A stretch of 64,000 bases of DNA. Origin: Microbacterium sp. STN6. Its GTDB lineage: Bacteria; Actinomycetota; Actinomycetes; Actinomycetales; Microbacteriaceae. Each line of letters starts with the position of its first letter. The stretch's first letter is position 1. The notes below the pieces were generated by a model, which was given only the letters and a program-made list of their open reading frames with translations, ran no database searches and was not told the DNA's origin. Below, piece after piece: positions 52,811-62,466 of this stretch. The position numbers and the translations under genes are program-made. The stretch lies in NCBI RefSeq assembly GCF_026410545.1, contig NZ_JAPMIT010000001.1:434001-498000 (forward strand), in the 5' to 3' direction.

Positions 52811-53833
52811 CTAGATCGGCACCTGAACCTGCTGCATGATGGAGCGCAGGATAGCGTCGACCGCCACGCCCTCGAGCTCGGCCTCTGGCCGCAGCTGCAT
52901 GCGGTGCCGCCACACCGGCAGCAGCATGGCCTGCACGTGGTCGGGCGTGATCGAGTCGTAGCCGCAGAGCCACGCCCAGGCGCGGGCGGCGGCGAGCAGC
53001 GCGGTCGTACCCCGGGGGCTCACGCCGAGCTTCACCGACGGGCTGTGACGGGTGGCGCGGGCCAGGTCGACGATGTAGCCGAGCAGGTCGGCGCTCGCAC
53101 CGACGGATGCCGCCGCCGCCTGCGCCTCGGCCAGGCGCGCGGCGTCAAGCACCGGGCGCACCCCGGCCGCGTCGAGATTGCGCGGGTCGAAACCGGTGGC
53201 GTGCCGGCGCAGCACCTCCACCTCGCCCTCGCGCTCGGGCACATCGAGCGTGAGCTTCATGAGGAACCGGTCGAGCTGCGCCTCGGGCAGCGTGTACGTG
53301 CCTTCGTACTCGATGGGGTTCTGCGTGGCGGCGACAATGAACGGCTCGGGCAGGTGCCGGCTCACCCCGTCGGCGCTGACCTGGCGCTCCTCCATGGCCT
53401 CGAGCAGGGCCGACTGGGTCTTCGGCGGCGTGCGGTTGATCTCGTCGGCGAGCAGGATGTTCGTGAACACGGGCCCCTCACGGAACTCGAACTCGCCCGC
53501 GCGCGCGTCGTACACGAGCGAGCCGGTCACGTCGCCCGGCATGAGGTCCGGCGTGAACTGCACGCGCGTCGTGCCGAGGCTGAGCGCGTGGCTCAGCGAG
53601 CGCACGAGCAGCGTCTTCGCCACGCCGGGCACGCCCTCGAGCAGCACGTGGCCGCGGGCGAGCAGCGCGATGATGAGACCGGTGACGGCGCCCTCCTGGC
53701 CGACCACCGCCTTGCCGACCTCGGTGCGCACCTGCGTCAGCGCGGCCCGCAGCGGGTCGGCGGCGAGGTCGGCTACGGCGCCGGTCGGCCGGCTGCCTGC
53801 CGCCTCGGTCATCGGACGTGTTGCATCACTCAT
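52811..53833 (-). CDS. MoxR-family AAA+ ATPase
   Basis: 340 aa from ATG 53833, with GGGAG 9 nt upstream. Walker A variant LLEGVPGVAKT, Walker B NILLADEINR followed by the MoxR phrase TPPKTQSALLEAMEE, sensor 1 VAATQNPIEYEGTY, and arginine-finger LPEAQLDRFLMK. Chaperone-like ATPase thought to remodel or activate DUF58/VWA partners, here encoded next to it. 11 bp separate it from the DUF58 start. Confidence 0.93.
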   Translation of the reverse strand: MSDATRPMTEAAGSRPTGAVADLAADPLRAALTQVRTEVGKAVVGQEGAVTGLIIALLARGHVLLEGVPGVAKTLLVRSLSHALSLGTTRVQFTPDLMPGDVTGSLVYDARAGEFEFREGPVFTNILLADEINRTPPKTQSALLEAMEERQVSADGVSRHLPEPFIVAATQNPIEYEGTYTLPEAQLDRFLMKLTLDVPEREGEVEVLRRHATGFDPRNLDAAGVRPVLDAARLAEAQAAAASVGASADLLGYIVDLARATRHSPSVKLGVSPRGTTALLAAARAWAWLCGYDSITPDHVQAMLLPVWRHRMQLRPEAELEGVAVDAILRSIMQQVQVPI

Positions 53834-53837
53834 GCGT

Positions 53838-55118
53838 TCATTCTCCCGGTCGATCGCTCTCGGTCGTGTTCGTGGTGCGCGTTGCCTGTGTCGCCTCGTG
53901 CGGCGAGGCGCTCGCGCCGCCCGGTACCGACGCCCGCGTGACGGCGCGCTCCAGCGCCGTGAGCCGGTCGGTGAGGGCAACGAGCTCGGTATCCGTGCCC
54001 GGCTCTGAATCGAGAAGGATGCCGCGCACCTCGCGCGGATCGCGGCCGAGAAGGGCGGCGGCGGCATCCGACACCTCGCTCACGCTGGCGCTCTCGGGAA
54101 GGCCGAGCCTTCTGGCGAACCGGGTGATCGTTCCCACCCGCAGGGCGTCGAGTGCCCGTAGCCGTGCGGACGCGCGTTGGTACAGGCGGGCCCGCCCCTC
54201 CATCGTCTCTTCCGCGCGCACCGTGACGGGCAGGTCCTCGACGACGAGCGGCCCGAACCGCCTGCCGCGCCAGAACGCGGCCGCAAGAGCCGTGGCGATG
54301 AGCAGCACCATGACGGGCGTGACCCAGCCCGGGGTCAGCTCGGCGAGGCTCGGCGGCCCGCTCGCGGCCACGTCGGCGAGCGTGGGCAGGTACCAGACGA
54401 GCGTCTCGTCAGCGCCCAGCAGGCCGAGCGCCAGCGCCGCGTTTCCCGCATGGGAGATCGACTGGTTGCTCACGAGGTCGGTCGAGCCGAGCACCGTGAC
54501 GAGGCGCCCGTCGGTTCGCTGCTGGGCCATCGCCCATGCTCCGCCGCCGGTGCTGAAGCACCCCTGGGCGTCGCCGGAGACGCGGTAGGCGCTGCCGGAC
54601 GCGGTGATCGTGCCGGCGCGTGCGGCCGAGGCATCCGTGCACCCTGTTCCCGCCGGGAGGTTCGTGCTGTGTCGAGCGACGCCGGCCGCGGAGACGCCGG
54701 GCGCGAGAGCCTGCAGCGCCGCGAACGAGGGATCGATTGCGACGATGCTCGGCGCCAGGGCGCGCATCGACCGCAGCGTGTCGGCCGTCAGCAGCGTCTT
54801 CGGGTCGTAGTAGAGCAGCGTGGCGTGCGAGTCGCGGGCCGTTGCGCGCCGCGCCTCGCGCAGGGAGCCGGCCTCGACGACGTGCACGCCATGGTCGCGC
54901 AGCACCTGAACGACGGCGCCCGCACCATCGGGTGCCGGGTTCGTCGCGCCGAGTTCGATGTCGGATGCCGCGTCGCCCGCACCCCGGATGATCAGCGTCG
55001 CGATCACGACGACGACCGCGATCGCGGCGAGCACCAGCCAGAAGCGGGCTCCCCGCAGCGCCTGCCGCAGGGTGGGCGTCTGGGCCGCCGCCGCCCGCAT
55101 CGTGCCCTGCTCGCTCAT
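53838..55118 (-). CDS. DUF4350 domain protein
   Basis: 426 aa from ATG 55118, overlapping the DUF4129 stop (ATGA). A membrane segment lies at about 22-42, followed by the extracytoplasmic DUF4350 domain (VVQVLRDHGVHVVEAGSL; THSNLP-type middle), a second membrane segment at about 270-290 (PGWVTPVMVLLIATALAAAFW), and a cytoplasmic helical C-terminus. Conserved operon partner of MoxR/DUF58; molecular role unknown. Confidence 0.87.
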   Translation of the reverse strand: MSEQGTMRAAAAQTPTLRQALRGARFWLVLAAIAVVVVIATLIIRGAGDAASDIELGATNPAPDGAGAVVQVLRDHGVHVVEAGSLREARRATARDSHATLLYYDPKTLLTADTLRSMRALAPSIVAIDPSFAALQALAPGVSAAGVARHSTNLPAGTGCTDASAARAGTITASGSAYRVSGDAQGCFSTGGGAWAMAQQRTDGRLVTVLGSTDLVSNQSISHAGNAALALGLLGADETLVWYLPTLADVAASGPPSLAELTPGWVTPVMVLLIATALAAAFWRGRRFGPLVVEDLPVTVRAEETMEGRARLYQRASARLRALDALRVGTITRFARRLGLPESASVSEVSDAAAALLGRDPREVRGILLDSEPGTDTELVALTDRLTALERAVTRASVPGGASASPHEATQATRTTNTTESDRPGE

Positions 55119-55801
55119 GCCCGCCCACCAGCGCCGCCGCCGGCCGCGCTCAGCGCCGGCCGCGCCGCACTGAGCGCGTCGTCGAGCCGCGCCACGCCCT
55201 CGTAGTCGGCCTGCGTCGCCGCGCCGCCGAGATACCGAACGCGATCGAACAGAGCGGATGCCGCGCGCAGTCGCGCCCCCTCTACCTCGAACACCGTCGC
55301 CGCCTGCTCCGCGAACGCGTGCGCCGTCGTTCCAGGGCTCACCCACACCAGGGTGCGCTCGTCGAGGGCGCGGGCAATGGCCCGGAACCGCTCCTCAACG
55401 GCGGTGCCCCAGTCGCCGGAGGCGGCAGCGGCGGCCGCTGCGCGTCGCAGTGCGGCCGCATCCCTCTCGTCGCCGCTGCCGAAGACCTCGCCGGCGAGTC
55501 TGCTTCGCCGGTTCAGTCTCGGCCGGCCGAACACGATCAGCGCCACCACGACGAGCGCGGCGATCACCACCACGAGCACGACGACGAGCAGCGGCTCGAG
55601 CCCGCCGCCCTTCGGCGTGAAAAGCGCGGCGAGCCAGTCGCGAACGGCTTGCGACGCCAGGTCGAACCACGTCGGCTTCGCTGCCTGATACGGGGCCTTC
55701 GCCAGCTCGCCCAGCAGCCACGCGCGCGCGGTCGGCGCGTCGGGCGTGACCGGCGGCCCCGCCTCAGTGAACAGCCCAGGCACGACGAGAAGAGGGCTCA
55801 T
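55115..55801 (-). CDS. DUF4129 domain protein
   Basis: 228 aa. One membrane segment (about 70-92, LLVVVLVVVIAALVVVALIVF) and a C-terminal helical DUF4129 domain (SGDWGTAVEERFRAIARALDERTLV, TAHAFA). In transglutaminase-linked versions this domain lies next to the enzyme; here it stands alone between DUF4350 and the polytopic protein. Its ATG overlaps the upstream stop (ATGA), so the operon is tightly coupled. Confidence 0.87.
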   Translation of the reverse strand: MSPLLVVPGLFTEAGPPVTPDAPTARAWLLGELAKAPYQAAKPTWFDLASQAVRDWLAALFTPKGGGLEPLLVVVLVVVIAALVVVALIVFGRPRLNRRSRLAGEVFGSGDERDAAALRRAAAAAAASGDWGTAVEERFRAIARALDERTLVWVSPGTTAHAFAEQAATVFEVEGARLRAASALFDRVRYLGGAATQADYEGVARLDDALSAARPALSAAGGGAGGRA

Positions 55802-57102
55802 GCGCTTCCGGCGCCGCCCGCGCCGGGCGCGCCGGGGGCGGGCGGCCGCGGCGCGGATGCGTGCGCGCCCGCGCCACCTACCGTCGTCTGATACGGGTCG
55901 GGCACCGAGTCGTTTCCGGCCTGGCGCGCCTCGACGTAGCGCGTCAGGTGCAGGTCGAGCCCCTCCTTACGCATGCGCAGGTCGATGTAGATGACGGCGA
56001 TCGCGCCAGCCTGCACCACGGTCGTGATGGCACCGATCACCAGGGAGACGAGCAGCATGACGCCGTACGAGACGATCGCGGCCGTGATCGCGCCGCCGTT
56101 GAGCTGACCGGTTCCCGTGGGGTCGACGAGCGTGACGGCGACGCCGTAGACGAGGCCGAGCGGTGCGGTCACGATCTGCGAGACCACATTCACGATGAGG
56201 GTGATGAGAATCTGCACGCCGAACGTGCGCCAGAAGAAGTGGGTGGTGAGCGACCAGGAGCGGCGCACAGCCACCCCGATCGGCGCGGATTCGAGCACGA
56301 TCACGCTCGGAACGAGCGACGTCTTCGTGTAGAGCCACGCGCCGAGAACCAGCGCCCCGAGGGATCCGAGCACCGCGAGCACGATGCCGAGCGCGATCAT
56401 CACCGCTCCGCCGATCATCACGAAGAGCACCACGATGCCGGCCAGCACGGCGACGATGAGCAAAAGCGCGACGGCCACGATGAACACCCAGCCGACGAGC
56501 GGCCACAGCCTGCGGCGGGCCACCCGCCACAGCGCACGCATGGTGAGCTTCTCGCCGAGCGTGCCGCGCGCCACGTCGGTCACGATGATGCCCTGCAACA
56601 GAGCGGATGCGACAAGACTCAGCGCGATCGGCACCAGCGCTGCCACGATGATTCCCCCCACCGCCCCGCTCATGACGGCATCCCGATCGGCGGTATCGGC
56701 CATGCTCACGCGCCAGAGCAGCAACGCCGAGACGCCACCGACGACCACAATGGAGACGATGAGCACGACAGCCTGAATGAGCAGGGCGCTGCCGAAGACC
56801 GCCTTGGGGTTGCGTCGCAGCTCAGCGAACGGGGCGCCGAGCAGCGCGCCGAAGCTGAGCGGTCGCAGCGGAATGAGACCCGGCTTCGGCGGGGGAGTCC
56901 AGCCCTGCCCGTACCCCGGCTGCCCGTACCCCGGCTGCCCGTAACCCTGCTGCCCGTGGCCGCCCCCGGTGCCGTACCCTGCGCCCTGCCCGCCATCCGC
57001 ACTCGACTGCTCGTGCCCGGGCGCGTACTCGCCGTACCGGGGCTGCTCGGGCCGCGGCTCACGCGGCGTCTCGGGCGGCTGCCAGGACTGGTCATCGGTC
57101 AC
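55798..57102 (-). CDS. Polytopic membrane protein (DUF7847/GDPD membrane domain-like)
   Basis: 434 aa from GTG 57102, with GAGGAG 7 nt upstream; the frame extending to 57486 includes element J and is not coding. The Gln/Gly/Tyr/Pro-rich N-terminus has GYGQPGYGQPGYGQG repeats. At least six hydrophobic segments follow (about 105-140, 160-185, 210-240, 245-270, 295-330, 350-385), with the phrase LRPLSFGALLGAPFAELRRNP of the glycerophosphodiesterase membrane-domain family. First gene of the leftward operon. Function unknown. Confidence 0.78.
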   Translation of the reverse strand: MTDDQSWQPPETPREPRPEQPRYGEYAPGHEQSSADGGQGAGYGTGGGHGQQGYGQPGYGQPGYGQGWTPPPKPGLIPLRPLSFGALLGAPFAELRRNPKAVFGSALLIQAVVLIVSIVVVGGVSALLLWRVSMADTADRDAVMSGAVGGIIVAALVPIALSLVASALLQGIIVTDVARGTLGEKLTMRALWRVARRRLWPLVGWVFIVAVALLLIVAVLAGIVVLFVMIGGAVMIALGIVLAVLGSLGALVLGAWLYTKTSLVPSVIVLESAPIGVAVRRSWSLTTHFFWRTFGVQILITLIVNVVSQIVTAPLGLVYGVAVTLVDPTGTGQLNGGAITAAIVSYGVMLLVSLVIGAITTVVQAGAIAVIYIDLRMRKEGLDLHLTRYVEARQAGNDSVPDPYQTTVGGAGAHASAPRPPAPGAPGAGGAGSA

Positions 57103-57415
57103 GGGGGCGCTCCTCGAACGTTCGTGTCGGCTGCACTCGAGCGGTGAGTCGTGATCAATGCTGGCACATCCGCCCGACAGAGCGCGGTTCCCGCCGCGTC
57201 CGTCCCCGAACAAAAACGACGGTGAAACTGCCGATCGGGTGCCAGCCTGCGTGCGAAACGGCCGCGTACGCCGAAATCTCCGTCGTTTTCGTGCGGTGAC
57301 CGCGAGGAAGGCGTTCGTTCGGGGACCGCGGGGAACGCGCTCTCGACTACTCTTGTGCCAGATACAGTCTGGCCTGCGGCATCGTCGCCGTGCGGCCCCG
57401 GCGGGAAACGGGTTT
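57103..57415. other. Divergent regulatory region between DUF7847-like gene and mtrA
   Basis: About 310 bp serving both the leftward operon and mtrAB. It contains element J (57211-57291). TACAGT (57363-57368) is a possible mtrA -10, but no matching -35 is clear. No gene is supported. Confidence 0.5.
57211..57291. repeat. 81-bp inverted-arm element, copy J
   Basis: Arms CAAAAACGACGG / CCGTCGTTTTCG. Inner pairing TGAAACTG / CGAAATCT is partial. Lies between divergent start codons, 125 bp before mtrA, a place where a terminator would not be expected. Confidence 0.87.
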
Positions 57416-58096
57416 ATGAACGGTCGCATTCTGGTGGTCGATGACGACACGGCGCTGGCCGAGATGATCGGCATCGTGTTGCACACGGAGGGCTACGAGA
57501 CGCAGTTCTGCGAAGACGGTCTCAGCGCCCTCGATGCGTGGCGTGCCATGAAGCCAGACCTCGTGCTGCTCGACGTCATGCTGCCCGGACTCGACGGCAT
57601 CGAGGTATGCGGGCGCATTCGCGCCGAGTCCGGCGTGCCCATCATCATGCTCACCGCGAAGACCGACACGGCCGACGTGGTGAAGGGGCTCGAGTCCGGC
57701 GCAGACGACTATATGGTCAAGCCGTTCAACCCCAAGGAGCTGGTGGCGCGCATCCGCACCCGGCTGAGGCCCTCGTCGGCGTCGCCTGCAGCCGAGCAGC
57801 TGCGCATCGGCGATCTCGTTCTCGACGTCGCGGCGCACGAGGTGCGGCGGGGCGAGGCGCGCATCAACCTGACCCCTCTCGAGTTCGATCTGCTGCTCGC
57901 GCTCGCGTCGAAGCCGCAGCAGGTGTTCACGCGCGAACAGCTGCTCGAGCAGGTGTGGGGCTACCACTACAAGGCGGATACGCGACTCGTGAACGTGCAC
58001 GTTCAGCGGCTGCGCGCCAAGATCGAAGACGATCCGGACAACCCGAAGATCGTCATGACCGTGCGTGGCGTCGGCTATCGCGCGGCGGCAGCCTAG
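57416..58096 (+). CDS. mtrA: MtrA response regulator
   Basis: 226 aa from ATG 57416, OmpR/PhoB type. Receiver domain: acidic DDD at 9-11, phospho-acceptor Asp53, Thr80, Lys102. C-terminal winged helix: GDLVLDVAAHEVRRGE to GVGYRAAAA, including NLTPLEFDLLLALASKP and TRLVNVHVQRLRAKI. Essential regulator of cell-wall and division genes in actinobacteria, and partner of MtrB encoded 7 bp downstream. The frame also runs upstream without coding support. Confidence 0.96.
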   Translation: MNGRILVVDDDTALAEMIGIVLHTEGYETQFCEDGLSALDAWRAMKPDLVLLDVMLPGLDGIEVCGRIRAESGVPIIMLTAKTDTADVVKGLESGADDYMVKPFNPKELVARIRTRLRPSSASPAAEQLRIGDLVLDVAAHEVRRGEARINLTPLEFDLLLALASKPQQVFTREQLLEQVWGYHYKADTRLVNVHVQRLRAKIEDDPDNPKIVMTVRGVGYRAAAA

Positions 58097-58103
58097 GGGC
58101 GCC

Positions 58104-59852
58104 ATGGCGGCGGCGACGGCGGCCACGCCCGCGAGGCTGTTCGGGGTCGAGTGGCGCTCATGGCGCAGCTGGCCCGGGCGCCTCGCGGTTTCGTGGCGGC
58201 GCTCGCTGCAGTTCAGAACGGTCGCGATCACGCTGCTGCTCACTGGGCTCGCCATTCTCATCACGGGCATCTACGTCTCGTTCAGCGTGGGCAGCGACCT
58301 CTACAAGTCGCGCCTCGACCAGGCGTTGCGCGATTCGGCGCGCGCCACCTCGTCGGCCCAGAGCACGCTCGACGCAGCCGACGTCTCGGACAGCGCCGCC
58401 GTTCGCCACCTACTCGACAACGCCCTGACCTCGATCGGCACCGCGACCTCGAGCCGCCTCGTCGCCGCGTACCGCGTGCCGGGCCAGGGCGCCGCCCCGC
58501 TCGCGCCGCAGGATTTCCGCAGCCCCGGGCTCGCCGCAGCCGACATCTCCGACTCCCTGCGCCACTCGGTGCAGAAGGGTGACGACAAGCAGTACTACCA
58601 GTCGGTCGAGCTGCGCACCGGGCCAGAGCAGCAGACGCCCGGCATCGTCGTCGGCTCCGACCTGTCGCTGCCCACGGCAGGCCGATACGAGCTGTACATC
58701 GCGTACGACCTGAGCGACGCCGAGAGCACGCTCGCGTTCGTGCAGCGCACCCTGCTGCTCGCCGGCTTCGGGCTCATCCTGCTCATCGGGGCGGTCACGT
58801 GGGTCATCGTGCGCTTCGTCGTGCAGCCCATCCGCATCGCTGCTGAGACCAGCAAGCGTCTCGCGGCGGGGGACTTAGCCGTGCGCATCCCTCAACACGG
58901 TGAAGACGTCTTCGCCTCGCTAGCGGCGTCGTTCAACGGCATGGCCGACAGTCTGCAGCGGCAGATCACGCAGCTCGGCACGCTCTCGCAACTGCAGCAG
59001 CGGTTCGTCTCCGATGTGTCGCACGAGCTGCGCACCCCGCTGACGACCATCCGCCTCGCGGGCGATGTCATCTACGACCAGCGCGAGAGCTTTCCGCCCG
59101 CCACGGCACGCACGGCCGAGCTGCTGCACACCCAGGTCGAGCGCTTCGACCTGCTGCTCTCCGACCTTCTTGAGATCAGCCGGTACGACGCGGGCAGCAC
59201 CACGATCGACGCCGAGCCGACGAGTCTCGTTCGCGTCGCACAGGAGGTGGTCGACGACATGGCGCCGCTCGCGCAACAGAACGGCTCCGAGCTGCGGCTG
59301 GATGCGCCGGGCGGCTACGTCGAGGTGAGCCTCGACCCCAGGCGCATTCGCCGCATTGTACGCAACCTCATCGGCAACGCCATCGAGCACGGCGAGGGCC
59401 GGCCCATCGTGGTCGCCGTCGACAGCAACGAGAGCGCCGTCGCCCTGTCGGTTCGCGACTACGGCATCGGCATGAACGCTGACGCCGTGCAGCACGTGTT
59501 CGATCGCTTCTGGCGAGCCGATCCCTCGCGCAAACGCACCATCGGCGGAACGGGGCTCGGCCTCGCCATCTCGTTGGAGGACGCCACAGCGCACGGCGGC
59601 TGGCTCGAAGTGTGGTCGAGCCCCGGCGCCGGGTCGTGCTTTCGCCTCACGCTGCCGCGCATCGCCGACGAGCCGATCCTCGTCTCCCCTCTGCCGCTGC
59701 CGCCAGGCGACGCGGCAACGGGTGACGGCGCCGTCGGCACCGGCCAGGGCATTCCCGCGGTGAAGGGCACGCCCACCACCGCGAAAGCGCCGCGAGGCAA
59801 GACGGCGGCGCCTGCGAGGCGCACCGCGAACAGCAGGGAGTCACGAGCATGA
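58104..59852 (+). CDS. mtrB: MtrB sensor histidine kinase
   Basis: 582 aa from ATG 58104 with AGGGG upstream. Two membrane segments (about 40-60 and 216-240) flank an extracytoplasmic sensor part; a HAMP follows (RIAAETSKRLAAGDL), then the phospho-acceptor His307 in DVSHELRTPLTT, and the HATPase with N, G1 and G2 boxes (GNAIEHG, GIGMNADAV, GGTGLGLAI). Pairs with MtrA; the lipoprotein gene lpqB overlaps its stop (ATGA). Confidence 0.96.
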   Translation: MAAATAATPARLFGVEWRSWRSWPGRLAVSWRRSLQFRTVAITLLLTGLAILITGIYVSFSVGSDLYKSRLDQALRDSARATSSAQSTLDAADVSDSAAVRHLLDNALTSIGTATSSRLVAAYRVPGQGAAPLAPQDFRSPGLAAADISDSLRHSVQKGDDKQYYQSVELRTGPEQQTPGIVVGSDLSLPTAGRYELYIAYDLSDAESTLAFVQRTLLLAGFGLILLIGAVTWVIVRFVVQPIRIAAETSKRLAAGDLAVRIPQHGEDVFASLAASFNGMADSLQRQITQLGTLSQLQQRFVSDVSHELRTPLTTIRLAGDVIYDQRESFPPATARTAELLHTQVERFDLLLSDLLEISRYDAGSTTIDAEPTSLVRVAQEVVDDMAPLAQQNGSELRLDAPGGYVEVSLDPRRIRRIVRNLIGNAIEHGEGRPIVVAVDSNESAVALSVRDYGIGMNADAVQHVFDRFWRADPSRKRTIGGTGLGLAISLEDATAHGGWLEVWSSPGAGSCFRLTLPRIADEPILVSPLPLPPGDAATGDGAVGTGQGIPAVKGTPTTAKAPRGKTAAPARRTANSRESRA

Positions 59853-61561
59853 AACAGCGGATGCGCCTCGCTGCGCTCGCCCTCGCCGTCGCGGCCACCC
59901 TGCCGGTGGCCGGCTGCGCCAGCATCCCGCGCTCCGGTCCCGTGAAGGTCGGCGGCACGATCGGGGACACGAGCCAGGACTTCACGCTCGACTACATTCC
60001 GGAAGACCCCGTGAAAGGTGCGTCCGCGGGCGAGATTCTGCGCGGGTTCGTCGAGGCGTCATCCAGCCCGCAGGGGGATTACGAGATCGCCCGCAAGTAC
60101 CTGACGCCGAAGCTGGCGTCGACATGGAACGCCGATGAATCGGTCACGGTCGACGAGGGGCCAGGGCGCGTCTACCAGGAGCTCGCCGCCAATGCGTGGC
60201 AGCTCGCGGTGAGCCCCGTCGCCGACGTCGACGCGACGGGCGCGTATCGAGAGGTGGATGCGCAGACGCCCGTCACGCTGCGCTACCAGCTGGCGAAGAA
60301 CGCCAAAGGGCAGTGGCGCATCTCGTCGGCGCCCAACGGTGTGGTCATCGACCTGCCGACCTTCCGCACGGTGTTCAGCTCGCGGGCACTGTACTTCTAC
60401 GACCCCAGCTTCAGCTTCCTCGTGCCAGACCTGCGCTGGTTCCCCGCGCGCGTGTCGACGCCCACCCGCGTGGTGAAGGCGCTGCTGGCCGGACCGTCGA
60501 AGTGGCTGGGCCAGGGAGCGCTCGCCACCGCGTTCCCCCAGGGCACGCAGCTCGCCGTCGACTCGGTGCCCGCACCGGCCGGCCGCGCCGAGGTCGACCT
60601 GAACGACGCGGCGAATTCGGCTGATCAGGTCACTCTCGCCCGCATGAAGTACCAGCTACAGCGCAGCCTGCTCGACGGAGTCTCGGTCGGCAGCGTGCAG
60701 ATGCTCATCGACGGCACGCCGCAACAGGGCGTGCCGGAGCTCTCCGGGCCCAATCTGCCGGTCAGCGACCCTTCCATCGATCCGCGGCCGCTCGTGCTGC
60801 ACGAAGGAGTGTTCGGGTTTGCGAGCGGCACCACCGTCTCGGCGATCCAGGGGCTCTCGGACAAGGTGGAGGCGCTCGCCCCCACCGCGGCCGTGATCTC
60901 GGCCTCTCAGCAGAGCGCCGCCGTGCTCTCGGCGGGCGGAGTGTCCCTCGTGCGCACGGGGGCGAGCGCGGCGACACGCATCGACGAGCGAGCGGGCCTC
61001 ATCGCCCCGTCGCTCGACCCGAACGGTTTCGTGTGGAGCGTGCCGCGAACCCAGCCGGGGGCGATCCTCGCCACCCAGCCCGGAGGCAAGCAGGCGGCCG
61101 TCGAGGCCGGCTGGACGGGCGCGACAAACATCGTCTCGCTGCAGGTCTCTCGTGATGGCACCCGCGTCATCGCGGTGCTGCGGAGCGGCGCGAACACCAA
61201 GCTCGTCGCGGCTTCGATCATCCGTGACGCCGACGGCGCACCCGCGCGCCTCGGTCCGCCCCTCGACCTCGGGTCAGACGGCGGCAGCATCGTCTCCGCG
61301 GCCTGGCTCGACCAGCTCACGGTCGCCTCGCTGTCGACCAATGCGAATGGCGAGACCACGGTGACCACCCAGCAGATCGGCGGCCAGAGCCAGAGCGTGA
61401 GCGGCCCGGTGAAGGGCGCCTCCATCGTCGGCGGCTCGGGCAACCCGACGTATTGGGTGCTCACCTCCCAGGGTTCGCTGCAGGCCGCGAGCGGCACGGG
61501 GTGGCAGGAGCGTCTCAGCAAGGTAGCCCTGATCGCGACGCAGCAGGGGGCGCCGCACTAG
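59849..61561 (+). CDS. lpqB: LpqB lipoprotein with GerMN and beta-propeller-like domains
   Basis: 570 aa. Signal peptide with lipobox LPVAGC, lipidated Cys23. The N-terminal half has the GerMN/sporulation-type pattern (PTRVVKALLAGPSKWLGQG) and the C-terminal half a beta-propeller-like LpqB domain (GVFGFASGTTVSAI, SRDGTRVIAVLRSG). In mycobacteria LpqB binds MtrB outside the membrane and tunes MtrA signalling; this gene order is kept here. Translationally coupled to mtrB. Confidence 0.95.
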   Translation: MKQRMRLAALALAVAATLPVAGCASIPRSGPVKVGGTIGDTSQDFTLDYIPEDPVKGASAGEILRGFVEASSSPQGDYEIARKYLTPKLASTWNADESVTVDEGPGRVYQELAANAWQLAVSPVADVDATGAYREVDAQTPVTLRYQLAKNAKGQWRISSAPNGVVIDLPTFRTVFSSRALYFYDPSFSFLVPDLRWFPARVSTPTRVVKALLAGPSKWLGQGALATAFPQGTQLAVDSVPAPAGRAEVDLNDAANSADQVTLARMKYQLQRSLLDGVSVGSVQMLIDGTPQQGVPELSGPNLPVSDPSIDPRPLVLHEGVFGFASGTTVSAIQGLSDKVEALAPTAAVISASQQSAAVLSAGGVSLVRTGASAATRIDERAGLIAPSLDPNGFVWSVPRTQPGAILATQPGGKQAAVEAGWTGATNIVSLQVSRDGTRVIAVLRSGANTKLVAASIIRDADGAPARLGPPLDLGSDGGSIVSAAWLDQLTVASLSTNANGETTVTTQQIGGQSQSVSGPVKGASIVGGSGNPTYWVLTSQGSLQAASGTGWQERLSKVALIATQQGAPH

Positions 61562-61573
61562 CGTCCGCTCACC

Positions 61574-61690
61574 GGCGCGTCTGCTCAGTGGCGCGTCTGC
61601 TCAGCACTCGTCTGCTCAGTACTGGTCTGCTCGGTGGCGCGTCTGCTCAGTACTCGTCTGCTCAGTACTCGTCTGCTTACTGGCGCGTCT
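61574..61690 (+). repeat. 15-16-bp tandem repeats between lpqB and comF
   Basis: Seven to eight units built on CGTCTGCTCAGT preceded by ACT or GGCG (e.g. ACTCGTCTGCTCAGT and GGCGCGTCTGCTCAGT). They begin 13 bp after the lpqB stop. Regular arrays here could vary in copy number between strains. Confidence 0.85.
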
Positions 61691-61776
61691 CCTTCACCGC
61701 GCTCGTCGAATCCGGGCTGTCCCCAGATCGTGCACCAGCGCTGCGACGCCGGCCGCGAAGCCGCGAGCATGGCTGC

Positions 61777-62466
61777 ATGAGAGAGGCCCTGCGTGACGCG
61801 CTGGCGCTCGCCCTGCCCACCCAGTGCAGCGGCTGCGGGCGTGACGACCGTGCGCTCTGCGCCGCGTGCCGGGCCGCACTCGCGCCGCACCCCCATGCGA
61901 TCGTGGTCGGCGACGGCGCACTCACCGTCTGGTCGGGCCTCGACTACGAGGGGGTCTGCCGGCGCGTGCTTCCCGCGTTCAAAGACGGCGGGCGAACGGA
62001 TGCCGCATCCGCTCTCGCCGCGCCGCTTCGCGCCGCGGTCGCGGCCGCGGTCACGGCGACCGGCTCTCCCCTCCACCTCGCGGCGAACGCCGCACCGCCT
62101 GCCGCGGCCCGCCCCGCCATCCACCTCGCGGTCATCCCGTCGACACGGCAGTCGCTTCGCCGGCGCGGCTATCACCCGGTGTCGCTCGTTCTCGCACACG
62201 CCGGGCTGCGTGCCGAACGCGCTTTGAAGCCCCTACGGCAGACGCTCGACCAGGCGGGTCTCGGCCTTGTCGATCGGGCTCAGAATCGCCGGGGATCCCT
62301 CGCGGCGACGGCCTTCGCTGCCGGCCGATCCTGGCTCATCGTCGACGACATCCTGACGACGGGCGCGACCCTCCTCGAGGCGCGGCGAGCGCTCGTTCAG
62401 GTGGGTGCGCACGTGGTCGGCGCAGCCGTGATCGCATACACGCGGCGTCTGTCGAAGCCACCGTGA
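61777..62466 (+). CDS. comF: ComF-family phosphoribosyltransferase-like protein
   Basis: 229 aa from ATG 61777; the frame runs far upstream through the repeats into lpqB, without support. N-terminal zinc finger with C17, C20, C28 and C31, and C-terminal PRTase loop WLIVDDILTTGATLLEA. ComF proteins assist uptake/processing of transforming DNA where competence exists; in actinobacteria the gene is conserved in this place and its role is not clear. Confidence 0.9.
   Translation: MREALRDALALALPTQCSGCGRDDRALCAACRAALAPHPHAIVVGDGALTVWSGLDYEGVCRRVLPAFKDGGRTDAASALAAPLRAAVAAAVTATGSPLHLAANAAPPAAARPAIHLAVIPSTRQSLRRRGYHPVSLVLAHAGLRAERALKPLRQTLDQAGLGLVDRAQNRRGSLAATAFAAGRSWLIVDDILTTGATLLEARRALVQVGAHVVGAAVIAYTRRLSKPP

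Noticed and set aside
57158-57415. N-terminal extension of MtrA from 57158
   Set aside because: It would contain element J and add 86 residues with no receiver-domain similarity; ATG 57416 gives the normal 226 aa.
61453-61776. ComF extension through the 15-bp repeats
   Set aside because: The frame overlaps lpqB and the tandem array; ATG 61777 gives the expected zinc-finger start.
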